A stretch of DNA of 64,000 nucleotides from Castor canadensis (GCF_047511655.1 NC_133394.1:53972501-54036500); one strand, 5' to 3'. Counted from the first letter of the stretch, positions 22,714 through 35,500 are shown. Notes: generated from the letters alone by a model not told the origin. Numbers and translations: made by a program.

Positions 22714-23985
22714 GTTGTATTAGTTTGGCCAGTGTATCAACTTGCTAAGTACTTTCTGTAATGAAGTACCAAAAACTAGTAGCTTCAAACAACTTAAGTT
22801 TATTCTCTCACAGTTCTAGAGGACAGAAACCCAGAGTAAAAGTGTTGATTCCTCCTGAGTGCTTCGAGGGAGAATATACCTCATGCTGTGTCCTAACTTC
22901 TAGTTGTTGCAAGTAATTTTTGGTGTTCCTTGACTTAGATATGCATTATTCAATCTCTTTCTCTAACTCACACAGAATTCTCCCCTGTCTATGTCTGTGT
23001 CCAAATTTCCATCTTTTCCTTATCCTCATCTCACCTCAATTACATCTGCAAAGACCAAGTTCCAAGTAAGGTCACATTTTTTTCTTAATTCATTTATTCA
23101 TATGTGCATACATTGTTTGGACCATTTCTCCTCCTTGCCCCCTTTCCCCTCCCTGTCTCCCCCATCCCCCTTACTTCCAGGCAGAACCTGTTCTGCCCTT
23201 TTCTCCAATTTCATTGAAGAGAAGACATAAGCAATAGTAAGAAGACATAGTGTTTTTGCTAGTTGAGATAAGGGTAGCTATTCAGAGAGATTCTTAGCAT
23301 TGTTTCCATGTACAAGTGTATTACAACCCGAATTGTTTTATCTCTACCAGACCTCTTCACTACTTCCCGGTCACCTTCCCATATTGACCTCTGCCATTTT
23401 AAGGTTACTGTATTAGCTCCTCTGCAGTGGGGACATCAAACACTTTCAAGTTTTGGGTTTCCTGCCTTTCCCTACTCCTCCTGTATGTGTTCTCCCCTTA
23501 GCATGTGACCCAAGTCTAATAATATTACTGCATTTGCTTTAGATCTAAAGTCCACATATGAAGGAGACCTACGATTTTTGGTTTTCTGAGCCTGGCTAAC
23601 TTCACTTAAGATGATGTTCTCCAGTTCTACCCATTTACTTTCAAATGATAAGATTTCATTCTTCTTCATGGCTGAGTAAAATTCCATTGTGTATAAATAC
23701 CACATTTTCTTAATCCATTTGTCAATAGTGGGGCATCTTGGCTATTTCCATAACATGGATATTGTGAATAGTGCTGTAATAAATATGGGTGTGCAAGTAC
23801 CTCTGGAATAACCTGAGTCACATTCCTTTGGGTATAACCCTAGGAGTGGGATTGCTGGATCATACTGCAGATATATGTTTAGTTTTTTAAGAAGCCTTTA
23901 TATTGTTTTGTAAGGCCACATTTTTAGGAACTAGGAATTTGGACTTGAAACATATTTTTTTGGGTTCAGTTCAGCTCACAACAGG
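22714..23985 (-). repeat. MLT1-like LTR split by an L1
   Basis: The plus strand reads as the reverse complement of an MLT1 LTR: 'gttgtattagtttggccagt', 'aagtaccaaaaactagtagc', 'ttattctctcacagttctag', 'ctcacctcaattacatctgc' and, after the L1, 'cacatttttaggaactagga' and 'tgggttcagttcagctcaca'. The L1 at 23082-23909 divides it; the two parts join in the correct order across the L1. Confidence 0.85.
23082..23909 (-). mobile_element. 5'-truncated L1 inserted in an MLT1-like LTR
   Basis: Minus-strand L1 3' end. The plus strand starts with the complement of the A tail and 'tcatatgtgcatacattgtt', then a C-rich tract (23127-23180, the complement of the G-rich 3' UTR tract), and the end of ORF2 (frame 23705-23472, '[18 protein letters not shown]'). 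A 16-bp target duplication, 'gtaaggtcacattttt' at 23066-23081 and 'gtaaggccacattttt' at 23910-23925, differs at one base. It is more diverged than the copies at 13.5 and 30.2 kb. Confidence 0.94.
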
Positions 23986-26900
23986 CAGGCAGAGAACATG
24001 ATGGTAATAAGAGAAAGGAGCAACAAGTAGCTTGGTAGAGGAGTGGAGACTTCTCAGAGAAAGTGATGCAAGAGACAGATCTTGAAAAGTAAGTAGTTAT
24101 CTGTCACATAAAGGACAAGGGAAGGTCATTTTAGACATCTATCATAGAATGTGCCAAAATGGACACCTTGGGAGAATAATAAAATGTTCTGTGTAGTGAG
24201 GTATAAGACACGAAATGTTGGTGCTCTGCACAGAGGCTGAACATGCAGATTGAAGTCAGTTTGAAAAGGGCTTTATAGGCATGGGAGAAATTGGTCTTCA
24301 TTATGAAAAAATGGGCCTCTGCCAAGGCTTTCATGAAGGAGTAGTGTGAAAGCAGATTTGTGTTTTAGAAAGATGTCTGTGCTTTGTTAGCATGGATGGG
24401 AGGTGGTTGAGAACGTTTAGGTAGCTCACTTGGTTCCCTGGCTATTGCGGTAGTTCAGGTGAAAGAGGATAAAGGCACAGGCTACAGATGTTGGAGGCAG
24501 CACTGATCAGATTTAAAGAGGAAGGAGTGAAGATTTGCTGAATTTTTTAGGTTAAGGAATGGGTGGAGTATGAGGTTGCTTTTTATGACAGAAGCAGAGA
24601 AAGTAGGGTACCTCATCTCAGAGTTGGAGGTACTCAAAGTTATCAAGTAAGAAGATATTAAAGGATTTGGAGTCTTAGTTTGGAAATAATTGTGAGTTGC
24701 CGGGAAGGCATTAAAATGAAGACTTTGGACTTGTTTGCTAGAGTCTTGTGGAATTGCTTGATGTCACTAAGATTCCTTTTAGCTTTTCTATCTGATATTT
24801 TTCCTGGGTGCAAATTTTGCCAGCAGAAGTCAGAAAGTGGTAGGCAGTTTGCAGGAATGACATAGTTACTGAGAATCCTCTGTGGACCCAAATGCAGTTT
24901 TAAAATGTGAGGTACAGAAAGTCCTAGATCATCGGTTGAAGGACCTAATGATCAGAAGGTCTTGTCTTTCAAAAAATTCTTGGGCTTGTATTACACTCAC
25001 TGAAAGAGATAAGTAGAAGCTTCTGTGTTGTAGTCCTTTGAGGAGCTTCCCTTCAGTGCTGTGGGAGTGGTAAGCCAAAGGACTGAGTAAAATTCTTTGC
25101 TAAATGCCATGCAGTAATATAACACTTATCACATGCAGTTTAATCTGTATACTTTTCTAACAATATCATTACAATGAATCTTCAAAATGTAACAAATGTT
25201 GTGAGTTTGGAATGTAAAGGATTGCTTTCAACTCTTGAAATCATACATGTGAACTTAGCTAAATCCAACTTTTCAATGGTGTTCTGGGGAAGATAGTGTT
25301 CTCTAGGGGTATATAAAATGGATGACCCCGAGTTTCAGGAAATATAATTGATTTTTCTTCTATCCTAGAGGGATAAATTATTCTCTCTTCTTTCTCTAAC
25401 TACTTTCCTCCATTTGTAGGAAAACTTTTTTATTCAGGAATGCACAGACTAGTGTATTCCCTTTCTTCTATCCCTTGGGTGCTCTTCTGCCTTTCATTAT
25501 ACCTCTAGCTTGTTGCTTCTGCAGTTTTTTCTTGGCCTAAGGCAGAATGTTCTCAAAAAAAAAAAAAAAAGAGATTGTCAAATGCTAATGGTAGTTGTTA
25601 AAGGCAATTAGTAAATGCTTGAAATTTTGCACCAGTGTAGTAAGAGGAATTTAAGAAAAGCCTAGATAAATGTAGTGTTTTGAAGAGAGTGTGTTGGACT
25701 GGGTTTTTTTTAATGTGACTTTTGGAGCTGGAAGCTGAACCTACAGTCTCTTCTGCCAGCCAACTTATGATATAAACCACTTATTAGCCAGTAATCTTTT
25801 GTGCTTAAATTTAATGCCTTCCATTGGATCCCAGACAACACAATATTCAATATCAAGAACAGTGCAAGCCACGAGCTCCTAAGGAATGTGAGTATAGACC
25901 AGGTTTTCTGACTTGATTGTCTTTAAAGGCAGAGAACTGGACACTAGAAACATCAGTATTAAAAAGTAAAACATATACTTGAATACCTGGAATGAAGGGT
26001 TTGCTGAAAAAAATGGCATTGTTGGAACAAATGGTTTCTGAGATGAACCATCATGACAAGAACAAGGAATACAAAGACAGCAGCATGAGATACATAACTA
26101 ACTGCACTAGGGAACTTAAGAAAATGACAAGGCCCAGGTTTTTAATTCAAGACATGCTCAGGGGGCTGGAGACCTTCCACTGCCACAATGAAAGGATCTC
26201 TTTTTATCTCTTTCAGCTCCAGAGCTGATACAGTTCATAAGTCAGAGCAAAACCTGATCTTGTCGTTTGTTCAATTAATGTATAGGTTTAATTTACAATT
26301 TACCAGTTCTCTTATATGAGTTATGACACCAAATGCGGAAAAGTAAGACCCAAAGAATTGGAAGAGGGACCTTTTAGAAATGCAGATGTACATGAATTCT
26401 ACAAACTTCCCAACCTCCCCAGATTTCCTTTATGAGCAAAAGCAAACTCTCCTCCTTGTGTGCTAAGTTGTTCTTTTATTTTCTAAAGAACTTCAATGAC
26501 CTCGCTTAAGCTGGCTGCCACACACTGAGGTGCCATTTCCAAGTCACAGCCCATTATATTGCTTCTCATTGTCAATAGACCTGTCCAAGTCTGTTGGCAT
26601 ACCAGGAAGCAAGTAAAAAGTCTACCCTATGAGAAGACTTAGACACAAAAAGGATTGCACTTTTTTACTAATGTATACAGGCAGAAACCTGGAGGGTATT
26701 TGTGAAGATGTATTCTAAAAGCACTTGACCTACTTTGTGAATATGAGTACAAGTGTGTATATAAAAGTTAAGGTTTTACTGAGTGACTTACATACTCAGG
26801 GATCCCAGAATAAAGAGAAAGTGGTCCTTGTGATCACACTCCTAGCCCATAACAAAAATCTTCCTCCTTACCTTTCTTGAAGACACCTGGAACTATTGAT

Positions 26901-27553
26901 TGATGTAACTATACCCTTGAGAAAGGAAATAACTAGAACTTTGGGGTTATTACTTCTGAGCTGCTGATAATCCTTACTGATTACCAAAATATCCACTGAA
27001 TATTCTGGAGGCTATCATAACACACACCATTACTGTGGCTCATTGGTGGTGGGAACTTGTGTGGGTCATATGAGAAAAAGTTTTGGCTTGATTATTTTTC
27101 TTAGAGGATACTATTGTATTTCTGGGACACTATCATTGTTTCTCCATTTCTAGGGTATATGACTAGATCAGACATACGTGGGAACCACCAGAATTGCTCC
27201 ATTTGTTTCTTGAGTCATAGACTAAGGATTACTTTGATAGGTAGAACCCAGTGAAGGCCTTTGAAATTACTGTTACTTACCAAATTAATATATCAAAATT
27301 TTCCTCAAGCCAGAGAAATAAAAAAGAAAAGGGAAGGTGCAGAGGTGGTTATTCTGGTCACATTCACATTTAGTTTCTGCTGCATATATTTGGCTCCTGG
27401 AAATATACAGTGGTTCATAAACTTAATCATGTGTTGAGTATAATTGCATCTGGTGTTCCAGATAAGGCTGCCTACTGAAACAAATCAGTACAACTCCTAG
27501 CACTTGTAGGTAACTATTAATCTTTCAGAACTTTGTTTTTCTTTCTTTCCCCT
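23986..27553. other. No recognised gene; possible old repeat near its left end
   Basis: The part at about 24,040-24,600 has the look of an old interspersed repeat (for example 'tttgtgttttagaaagatgtctg') but I cannot name it. The remainder has short ORFs (60-78 codons) and a poly(A) run at 25,555-25,570. No gene called. Confidence 0.45.
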
Positions 27554-28057
27554 CTATTTCAATAAGTTGACAACACCAGAAGTGTGTTGCTTTTTCCTGG
27601 CAAGTACAGCATCCAAAAGTGAACTACTGTAGTGTTTCAGTTCCATGTGGAGGTGACTGGAAGATACCAGAGAAAAGGAAATCTTCCTTCTCATTGGGCA
27701 GAACATCAAGGAACAGATCCAATTTGCTGATATCCTGTGGGAAGCCATGTAGCGAGGCCTTGGTCCACCCTGACTGAGGAGCTGTGGATAATGCTTTGGT
27801 GGGAAGGATAAGATTGGAAGATTCATGACAAGGAGTTTTGGAGAAAAGTGTAATGTGAAGAAATCTTTCAGAATAGGCTTAGACTGGAAGAACATTTGTG
27901 TGCCATGTAAATGTTTACCAAATGTTCCCACCTGCACACGGCAAAATCTGGAAGACAAAGAGGACCTAAACAATACTGGGTGTTGTAAAGCACTGCAGTT
28001 GATAATTACAAAATACATTTTCTTTTTATGGTGCATTTTATCTAAAACCATATTCAA
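27554..28057 (-). other. Unexplained 167-codon ORF, possible pseudogene
   Basis: The only open frame above 150 codons in the window that is not explained by the provirus, an L1 or an antisense shadow. It starts at 28057 and stops at 27554. The predicted peptide is rich in Ser, His and Phe with no transmembrane segment, repeat or motif I recognise. Another minus frame in the same place contains 'LFLDVLPNEKEDFLFSG', which looks more protein-like, so this may be a frameshifted pseudogene exon. No poly(A), target duplication or splice sites were established. Function unknown. Confidence 0.3.
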
Positions 28058-28394
28058 GGTAATAGAATAGCCCCAATACTTTTTTTAATTTGAAATTGTA
28101 TAGAATATATTTTTCTCCATTTTGGAATTACAATATCAATAACATTAAAAGCTAGAAAAATTCTTAATATATGACAATTAAACAACACATTTCTAAATAT
28201 AAATGAAAGGAGATTTATGATTCAAGGGAGCAATCATGAAATACTTTGAATGGAAAGACAATAAAAATACATTAACTTAAACTTTATAGAGTACAGCACA
28301 TCTTAGAAGACAACTTATACTTTTGAATGTTTATACTAGGAATGAGAAAAAGGCTAAAACTTAATAATGTAAATTTCCACCTGAAGAAGCAGGA

Positions 28395-28500
28395 AAAGGG
28401 TCAGTTGTGTGTCACAGGTTAGCCAGCTACTCAGAAGACAGAAATAGTAGGATAATGGTTCAAGGCTACCCAGGGTGAAAATGTCAGTGAGACCATGTGT
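28395..28500 (+). repeat. B1-like SINE fragment
   Basis: 'gttagccagctactcagaag', 'aaggctacccagggtgaaaa' and 'gtgagaccatgtgtcaaaaa' match the second half of a 7SL-derived SINE in plus orientation. Confidence 0.6.
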
Positions 28501-28627
28501 CAAAAACAAACTTGGTATAGTAGTACATGTGTGTAATATCAGCTACTAGGGAGATGAAGGTAGAAAGATTGCACTACAAGATCATCCTCAGCAAAAATGC
28601 AAAACCTAATCTGAAAAAAAACAGTAA

Positions 28628-28850
28628 AAGTGAGCTGAGTACAGTGGCTCACACCTGTAATCTCAGCTACTCAGGAAGTAGAGATTGGGAAGGTAGTGGT
28701 TGGAAGCCAACCCAACAAAAAGTTTCTGAGACTCCCATCTCAACTAATAAGCCAACTGTGGTGGTATATGCCTGTCATCTCAGCTGTATAAAAGGTATAG
28801 GGCCATCACAGTCCAGGGTAGTCCAGACAAAAAAGCCAGATACTTTTCTA
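28628..28850 (+). repeat. Dimer-like 7SL-derived SINE
   Basis: Starts 'gtgagctgagtacagtggct', then 'cacacctgtaatctcagcta' and 'ctcaggaagtagagattggg'. A second unit begins 'gccaactgtggtggtatatg' and 'cctgtcatctcagctgtata'. Two B1-like left ends in tandem suggest a composite or dimeric SINE. The ORF at 28527-28955 crosses it by chance. Confidence 0.75.
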
Positions 28851-29265
28851 AAGATTAACAAAGTAGAAAGGGCCATTAAAACAAAATACATTTCTTATCC
28901 ACAGATACCTTATTTTTCCATTTTGCTTAAATCTCCTTTAATATATTCCAAATAAAGATTCAAGATTTTTCTCTAGATAAACTTTATACTTATTTGTAAA
29001 TAACTTTATATAGTTTCATTTGTTGCTGATGTATATAAACATAGTTAATTTCTGTAATAAGAAATTAAATGCAGCTACTTTGCTAAAGTCTTTTATTCAT
29101 TCTGAAATTTGACAGGGGCGGGAGAGGAGTTTCTGATGTAGACTGGTGTTATTCTGTGTTGCATGAACCAGTGCCAGTTTGTTACTCATCTGTTTGTTAC
29201 TGGTCTGAAATAGGATAAGTTGAGTCTAAAATTTCAGAAATATTCTTAGCAATTCACTAGAGCAA

Positions 29266-29304
29266 GTATATACATATATATACTTATACATATATATGTA
29301 TGTG

Positions 29305-29335
<31 letters not shown>

Positions 29336-29366
29336 ATATATATATATATATACACATATATAAATA
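29266..29366. repeat. (TA)n/(TATG)n microsatellite
   Basis: Nearly uninterrupted alternation of TA with occasional TATG and TACA units. Low-complexity; the ORF that starts at 29300 is an artefact of it. Confidence 0.95.
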
Positions 29367-29415
29367 TGCTGAATCTGATAATAAAATTTAATGTTTGTAT
29401 CTTATATGTCTTTTT

Positions 29416-30032
29416 AACAGAAAATTTCCCAAATCTAGAAAAAGCCATACCCACTCAGGTACAGGCAGCCTCCAGGACACCAAACAGACTTGACCAAAAT
29501 AGAACAACCCCACGACATATCATCATTAAAACAACAAGCACAAAGAATAGAGAAAGAATATTGAAGGCTGTAAGAGAGAAAAAAACAAATAACATATAAA
29601 GGTAAACCCATCAAAATCACAGCAGATTTCTCAATAGAAACCTTCAAAGCAAGAAGAGCATGAAGTGAGGTCTTCCGGGCACTGAATGAAAATAACTTCA
29701 ACCCTAGGATACTTTACTCTGCAAAACTATCATTCAAAATAGATGGAGCAGTAAGTCTTCCATGATAAGCAGAAAATAAAATAATATGTGACCACCAAGC
29801 CACAACTGCAAAGGATTCTGCACACAGAAAATGAAAGCAAACAAAACCATGAAAGGACAGGCAGAACCAAACCACAGGAGAAGAAAAGACAAGGAATCAG
29901 AGAGTAACATTGATTTGGCTGCACACAAAAAAATCCTTGAGCAACAAAAAACAACTAAATGACAGGAATCACCACATACCTATCAATATTAACACTGAAT
30001 GTCAATGGACTCAACTCCCCCATCAAAAGACA
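29416..30032 (+). mobile_element. L1 segment: ORF1 end and ORF2 start
   Basis: Plus-strand L1. The ORF1 C-terminal region (29,440-29,940) corresponds in reverse complement to 62,330-62,830. ORF2 begins at 29959, where the frame reads '[20 protein letters not shown]', the start of the endonuclease domain, and continues for about 25 codons. It is then interrupted at about 30,033 by an L1 tail. ORF1 has stops and frameshifts. Confidence 0.9.
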
Positions 30033-30880
30033 CCGTTTGGCAAAGTGCATCTCTAGCAATAAAGGAAATGCAAATTAAAACCACACTAAGATTCCACCTC
30101 ACCCCTGTTAGAATAGCCATCATCAGCAACACCACCAACAACAGGTGTTGGCGAGGATGCGGGGAAAAAGGAATCCTCTTACACAGCCAAGATGCCCCAG
30201 CACTGACGAATGGATTAAGAAAATGTGGTATCTATACACAATGGAATTTTATGCAGCCATGAAGAAGAACGAAATGTTATCATTCGCTGGTAAATGGATG
30301 GAATTGGAGAACATCATTCTGAGTGAGGTTAGCCTGGCTCAAAAAACCAAAAATCATATGTTCTCCCTCATATGTGGACATTAGATCAAGGGCAAACACA
30401 ACAAGGGGATTGGACTATGAGCACATGATAAAAGCGAGAGCACACAAGGGAGGGGTGAGGATAGGTAAGACACCTAAAAAACTAGCTAGCATTTGTTGCC
30501 CTTAACGCAGAGAAACTAAAGCAGATACCTTAAAGCAACTGAGGCCAATAGGAAAAGGGGAACAGGTACTAGAGAAAAGGTTAGATCAAAAAGAATTAAC
30601 CTAGAAGGTAACACCCACGCACAGGAAATCAATGTGAGTCAATGCCCTGTATAGCTATCCTTATCTCAACCAGCAAAAACCCTTGTTCCTTCCTATTATT
30701 GCCTATACTCTCTCTACAACAAAATTAGAAATAAGGGCAAAATAGTTTCTGCTGGGTATTGGGGGGGGAGAGGGAGGGGGCGGAGTGGGTGGTAAGGGAG
30801 GGGGTGGGGGCAGGGGGGAGAAATGACCCAAGCCTTGTATGCACATATGAATAATAAAAGAAAAATGAAAAAAAAAACAA
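30033..30880 (+). mobile_element. Young L1 tail nested in another L1, internally deleted
   Basis: The late ORF2 region ('aggaaatgcaaattaaaacc', 'gaggatgcggggaaaaagga'), the ORF2 end (frame 30145-30384), the 3' UTR, the G-rich tract (30,762-30,820) and an A tail. Compared with the L1 at 41,690-42,010 it lacks about 170 bp between 'tcctctta' and 'cagccaagatgcccc' (junction near 30,182). It splits the endonuclease coding of the surrounding L1, which resumes at about 30,891. No clear target duplication. Confidence 0.88.
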
Positions 30881-30885
30881 CAACA

Positions 30886-31012
30886 AAAAAAGGAAGATCC
30901 AACAATCTGTTGTTTGCAGGAGACCCATGTCATTGACAGAAACAAGCACTGGCTTAGGACAAAAGGCTGGAAGAAGATTTACCAAGCCAATGGCCCCCGA
31001 AAACAGACATTA
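30886..31012 (+). mobile_element. Continuation of the split L1 ORF2 (endonuclease)
   Basis: 'aggaagatccaacaatctgt' and the sequence to 'ttaccaagccaatggccccc' continue the endonuclease coding left off at 30,032. It matches the reverse complement of about 62,080-62,195. The joined order is that expected for a single older L1 that received an insertion. Confidence 0.82.
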
Positions 31013-32540
31013 AAATGAGTTTTTTGTCTTTGCTTCTATTAATGTGCTGGATTACATGTATAGATTTATGTATGTCGAACCACCCCTATATCCCTGGGAT
31101 GAAGCCGACTTGGTCGTGGTGAATGATCTGTCTGATATGTTGTTGAGTTCAGTTTGCCATTATTATTAGTGAGGATTTTTACATCAATGTTCATTAAGGA
31201 GATCGGCCTATAGTTCTCCTTTTTAGAGGTGTCTTTGTCTGGTTTTGGGATGAGTATAATACTGGCTTCAGAAAATGAGTTAGGCAGTGTTCCTTCCCTT
31301 TCTAGTTTGTGAAAAAGTTTAAGGAGTGTTTGTATTAGTTCATTTTGAAAGTCTGGTACAATTCAGCTAAGAATCCATCAGGTCCTGGAATTATCTTTTT
31401 GGGGAGAATCCTTATTGCTTCTTCAATTTCATTTTGTGTTATAGTCAGGTTTGTCAGGAGTCTGTCAATTTTGTTTATTTTTTCAAAGAATTAGCTTTTT
31501 GTTTCACTGATTCTTTGTATGGTTTTTTGTGTTATAGATCTATTCAAGTGATTAATATCCTCTTGGTTCAATTTTGGATCGTCATAAGTATCTGGAAATC
31601 TGTCCATTTCTTCAAGATTTTCAAATTTATTATAATGAGGAGAGAAAAACCCAAATCAGTAACAACAAACACCACAGAAATCCAGGAAATCATCAGAGAC
31701 TATTTTGAAAACCTATATGGTTTTTTGTTTCTATTGCATTAATTTCTGCCCTTGTTTTTATTATTTCTCTCCTTCTGCTTGTTTTGGGATTTGCTTGTTC
31801 TTGTTGTTCTAGGAGTTTGAGATGTAGCATTAGGTCATTGATTTGAGATATTTCTGTCCTTTTAATATATGCATTCATGGCTATAAACTTTCCTCTTAGG
31901 ACTGTCTTTGCTGTGTCTCATAGGTTCTGGTATGTCATCTTTTCATTTTCATTGACTTCCAGGAACCTTTTAATTTCATCTTTTATTTCATCAATGACCC
32001 ATAGGTCAATGTGTTTTTCAGCTTCCATTTGTTTGCATGTTTTCTACTGTTGTTTTGTTGTTGATTTCTAGTTTTAATGCATTGTGACCAGATAGAATGC
32101 ATGTGATTATTTCTATTTTCTTATATTTGCTGAGGCTTGCTTTGTGCCCTAAGATATGATCAATTTTAGAGATGGTTCAATGGGCTGCTGAGAAGAATGT
32201 ATGTTGTACAGAAGTTGGATGAAATATTCTGTAGACATCAGCTAGGTCCATTTGATCTATGATGTGATTTAGTTCTAGAATTTCTTTATTGATTTTTTTG
32301 TTTTGATGACCTATCTATTGGTGATAAAGGGGTATTAAAGTTTCCCACTACCACTGTGTATGTTTGATGAGAGTGGCTGCAGTGACGTTGGGTGCATTTA
32401 GGCTGATAATTATTATTTCCTTTTGGTATATTTCACTTTTATTAGTATGGAGTGTCCTTGTTTATCTTGTTTGATCAATGTAAGTTTGAAGTCTACTTTG
32501 TCCAAGACAAGTATTGCTACTCCTGCTTTTTTATGACATG
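31013..32540 (-). mobile_element. Inverted L1 ORF2 segment, internally shuffled
   Basis: At 31,013 L1 orientation flips: from here the plus strand is the reverse complement of ORF2, from reverse transcriptase back into the endonuclease, parallel to 60,505-62,080. The left junction joins it directly to the plus-oriented piece. Inside, blocks are out of order: 31,443-31,530 sits ahead of its normal position, and 31,634-31,720 is locally inverted. The L1 3' end is missing. Confidence 0.87.
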
Positions 32541-35500
32541 AAGATGCTGTTTGCTAATATGGGATAGATGTTTGAAAGATTAGAAACGCAATATGGGGTA
32601 AGATGTATCTCATAGAACAAATCGAGAAACTGAATTGTGTTACCCACTTGACTGTGGTTTGAAAAAGCCTGTGTTTGATTGAAACAATATGTTCCTTTTG
32701 AACCCTGGGATAACTTGTTTGTAAAACATTTTTTTTGTGTGGTGCTTATATAATGGGGAAATGTCTAGCTGATGGCTTAATGGACTATTTGAGTCATAGC
32801 AAAATACATTATGACATGGCAACAAACAACATTTAAATTTCAGGGTCTTGACACAAAGATCTGTTTCTCCTCCCTGTCACAAGTCCAAAGCAGGAGTTCC
32901 TGCTCCTCATAGTCATCTGGGGTCTTAAGATCCCTTCCACAATTACTGTGCACAGATGAGAGAAATGAAAATCAGAGCATTGTCAGTTAAATGCCTCAAT
33001 CTGAAAGTAATGTCTCTTCTGCTTACATCCCAGAGGCAAATGCTGTGATAGGGCCTGTCTGTCTTCATGGAGTGAAAGTTGTATTCTTTTATACAGAAGT
33101 AAAGGATAAATCAGTAAGATGTTTTTCTGAGACTTTTCCAAGTTTGCTTATTTTTGTAAAGATAAAGCATAATGTTACTTATGACATTTGTTTATGGCTA
33201 TTTTGATTTTTACCAAATCAATAGTTATGTTTCTTTTGTCATTTATAATACTTTTTTAGTTTATGTATTTATTCTTTTGTCAAATAAAAAAATTGCAACA
33301 GGGAAGGTTTGGTTATTTTAGCTGTTAATAAAAACTAACAACATTACCAAATTATTATGTAATAATTAGAAAAGGAAGAGATAAGCTATATGAATAGAAT
33401 ATTAAGTTCACAAATAATGTTAATTATATTTCCTTGCTTCCTACACAGACTACCGTTAAAAGTATTTTTATTTTAGAAATTACTATTTAAAATATTTTTT
33501 ATTTTACATATTCTAATGTAAAGGCCCAAACAATTGTACTGAGGTTTTTCTAAATTTTAGCTGATTAAAAGTAACATTAATAATCAGGGCTCTACCTGAC
33601 AACAGTTATGTAGAGGTCTGACATTGGAGGTGGCCCCATAAATGTATTCACATATAAGTAAATGTAAAAATGATAAAATAAAATTTAAAAAATAAATTCT
33701 AATGTATTCTGATAAAAAAAAAACCAAACTGCAATTGAAAATTAGCTTAGAAAATACAGACAACATCAGGCAGAATGGCAAAAATCTATGTGTATGCACA
33801 ATAGATTTTGTACTAAATTTCCAGCTAATTATGTTTGAATTTCTCTGTTGAATTTTTCTTGGGGTCTTGGGTAGCCACCTGCAAACAAAGGCAGAGGTGA
33901 GAAAATTGAAGAATGTTTGCTTTCCCTAATAAAGATGATTGGTATTTTGATTGGCTTTCTCAACCTCTATTCTGCTTGTCTTCTATTTAAAATGATAAGG
34001 AGGTAAAATCGACATTTCTCATTTTTGCTTACAACCAGATGCACACTACTAGATGGTAGGTGGGAATGAGGCTAAGGACATCTTACAATATGTACTTACA
34101 AGATGTTCAGCTAGATGTATGAGTGTTAGCATGATGAGTTTCAGTTCACCAGCTTTGTGAAATAAGAGCTGGTTATGGAGGCAGTAGAGGTGGCAGAAGA
34201 AGCAGTCTGTCTTTTTGGTTGCAGCCCCTCACTTCTGCTCCTACAGCTCTTCTTGTAAGCAAAGAATCCCCTGTGGTAAACCTCCAGCTACTTCTGTTTT
34301 TCTATGCTGACCCATGACTGATTCAAAATGGGGTGTCAGAAGTAATTACAGGAAACACACCCTCAAAGATGGGTATTTCAATTGCTTATCTAGCCTGGTT
34401 AGATTGAAAGAAGTGATGATCCTACAGCCTTGGAAAAAAGGATACCAGTAATCATGACATGAAGTGTCAAATATTTACTTAAATTATTATATGTGATCAC
34501 CTGGAACTTCACAAATCTAGAGGCTATTTTTTAATAGAAATAAAGGATATGAAACAGTGCAATGTGCTGGGTATTTCTGTTTCTGACAGCACTTAAAATA
34601 GTCTAGGAGTTTAAAATTCCTTGTTTTTTTGTTTTTTCTTTTTTGATGAAATTTTCAGAGGACCCGGGAATTACCATAATTGGTTTCCAAAAATAATTGC
34701 CTTTTGTAGCTCTAGGGCTGGCATAGCCAACATGAGTCTAATTTTGAGGGTTACTGAATTATAAGCTCATGAGGAGTGACATATGAGAGTCAGGATTATA
34801 GGAGGAGAGCAGGAACAAGATATTTGGAATGAAGATATGTGGGTGAATTCAGATGTCTCCAAGATCCTGGACCTTTATACCTCACTGAGTTTTTGTTGCC
34901 AGTGGTTTTCTTAATAAAGCATCTAACACGGACAGCTAGCTTCATCAGAGCAAGTAGGCAAGAAAGCAACAGAAAGTGCCAACATGAGAAAGGGAACTAG
35001 CAAATGTACAGGTTTTGTAACTTCACCATGGAACTGACTGTTCCCATCACTGTTGCTGGATTCTATCCGTTAGAAGTAAATCACTAGGTGTGGCCCACTC
35101 TCAATAAAGAGGGAATTTCACAAATGTGTGAATAGCAAGACGTAGGAATCATTGTAACCTTGCCAAAAGTTGTCTACCCTAGAGAACATACAAAATTTTC
35201 CAGAAATTTTATTAAATTTTGTGCAAAATTCAAAAGCATGTAAAAGTAAACTGTGCCTCATTAAGGCTTATTTATTCATTTAGTGAGACTATGAGAGGAA
35301 GCACAGTATTCAGGACAGTCATTGATCATAAAGTAGAAAAACGATGATACCATGGTAAAGGGCAAAAAGGGGCCCTACCTCTCTATACAGATTTCATAAC
35401 AAAAAAATTTAAAGAGAAATAAAATTATCTTTCTCTTTCCTGGTCATGTTGGGGGCCAAGAGAAAAGCAGCCAAAGGTCTGTTGAAATCTAAGGTACTCA

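Noticed and set aside
28527..28955. 142-codon plus ORF
   Set aside because: It crosses a dimer-like SINE; the peptide corresponds to a repeat translation.
29300..29599. 99-codon ORF beginning in a TA microsatellite
   Set aside because: Its first half is microsatellite translation and its second half is broken L1 ORF1.
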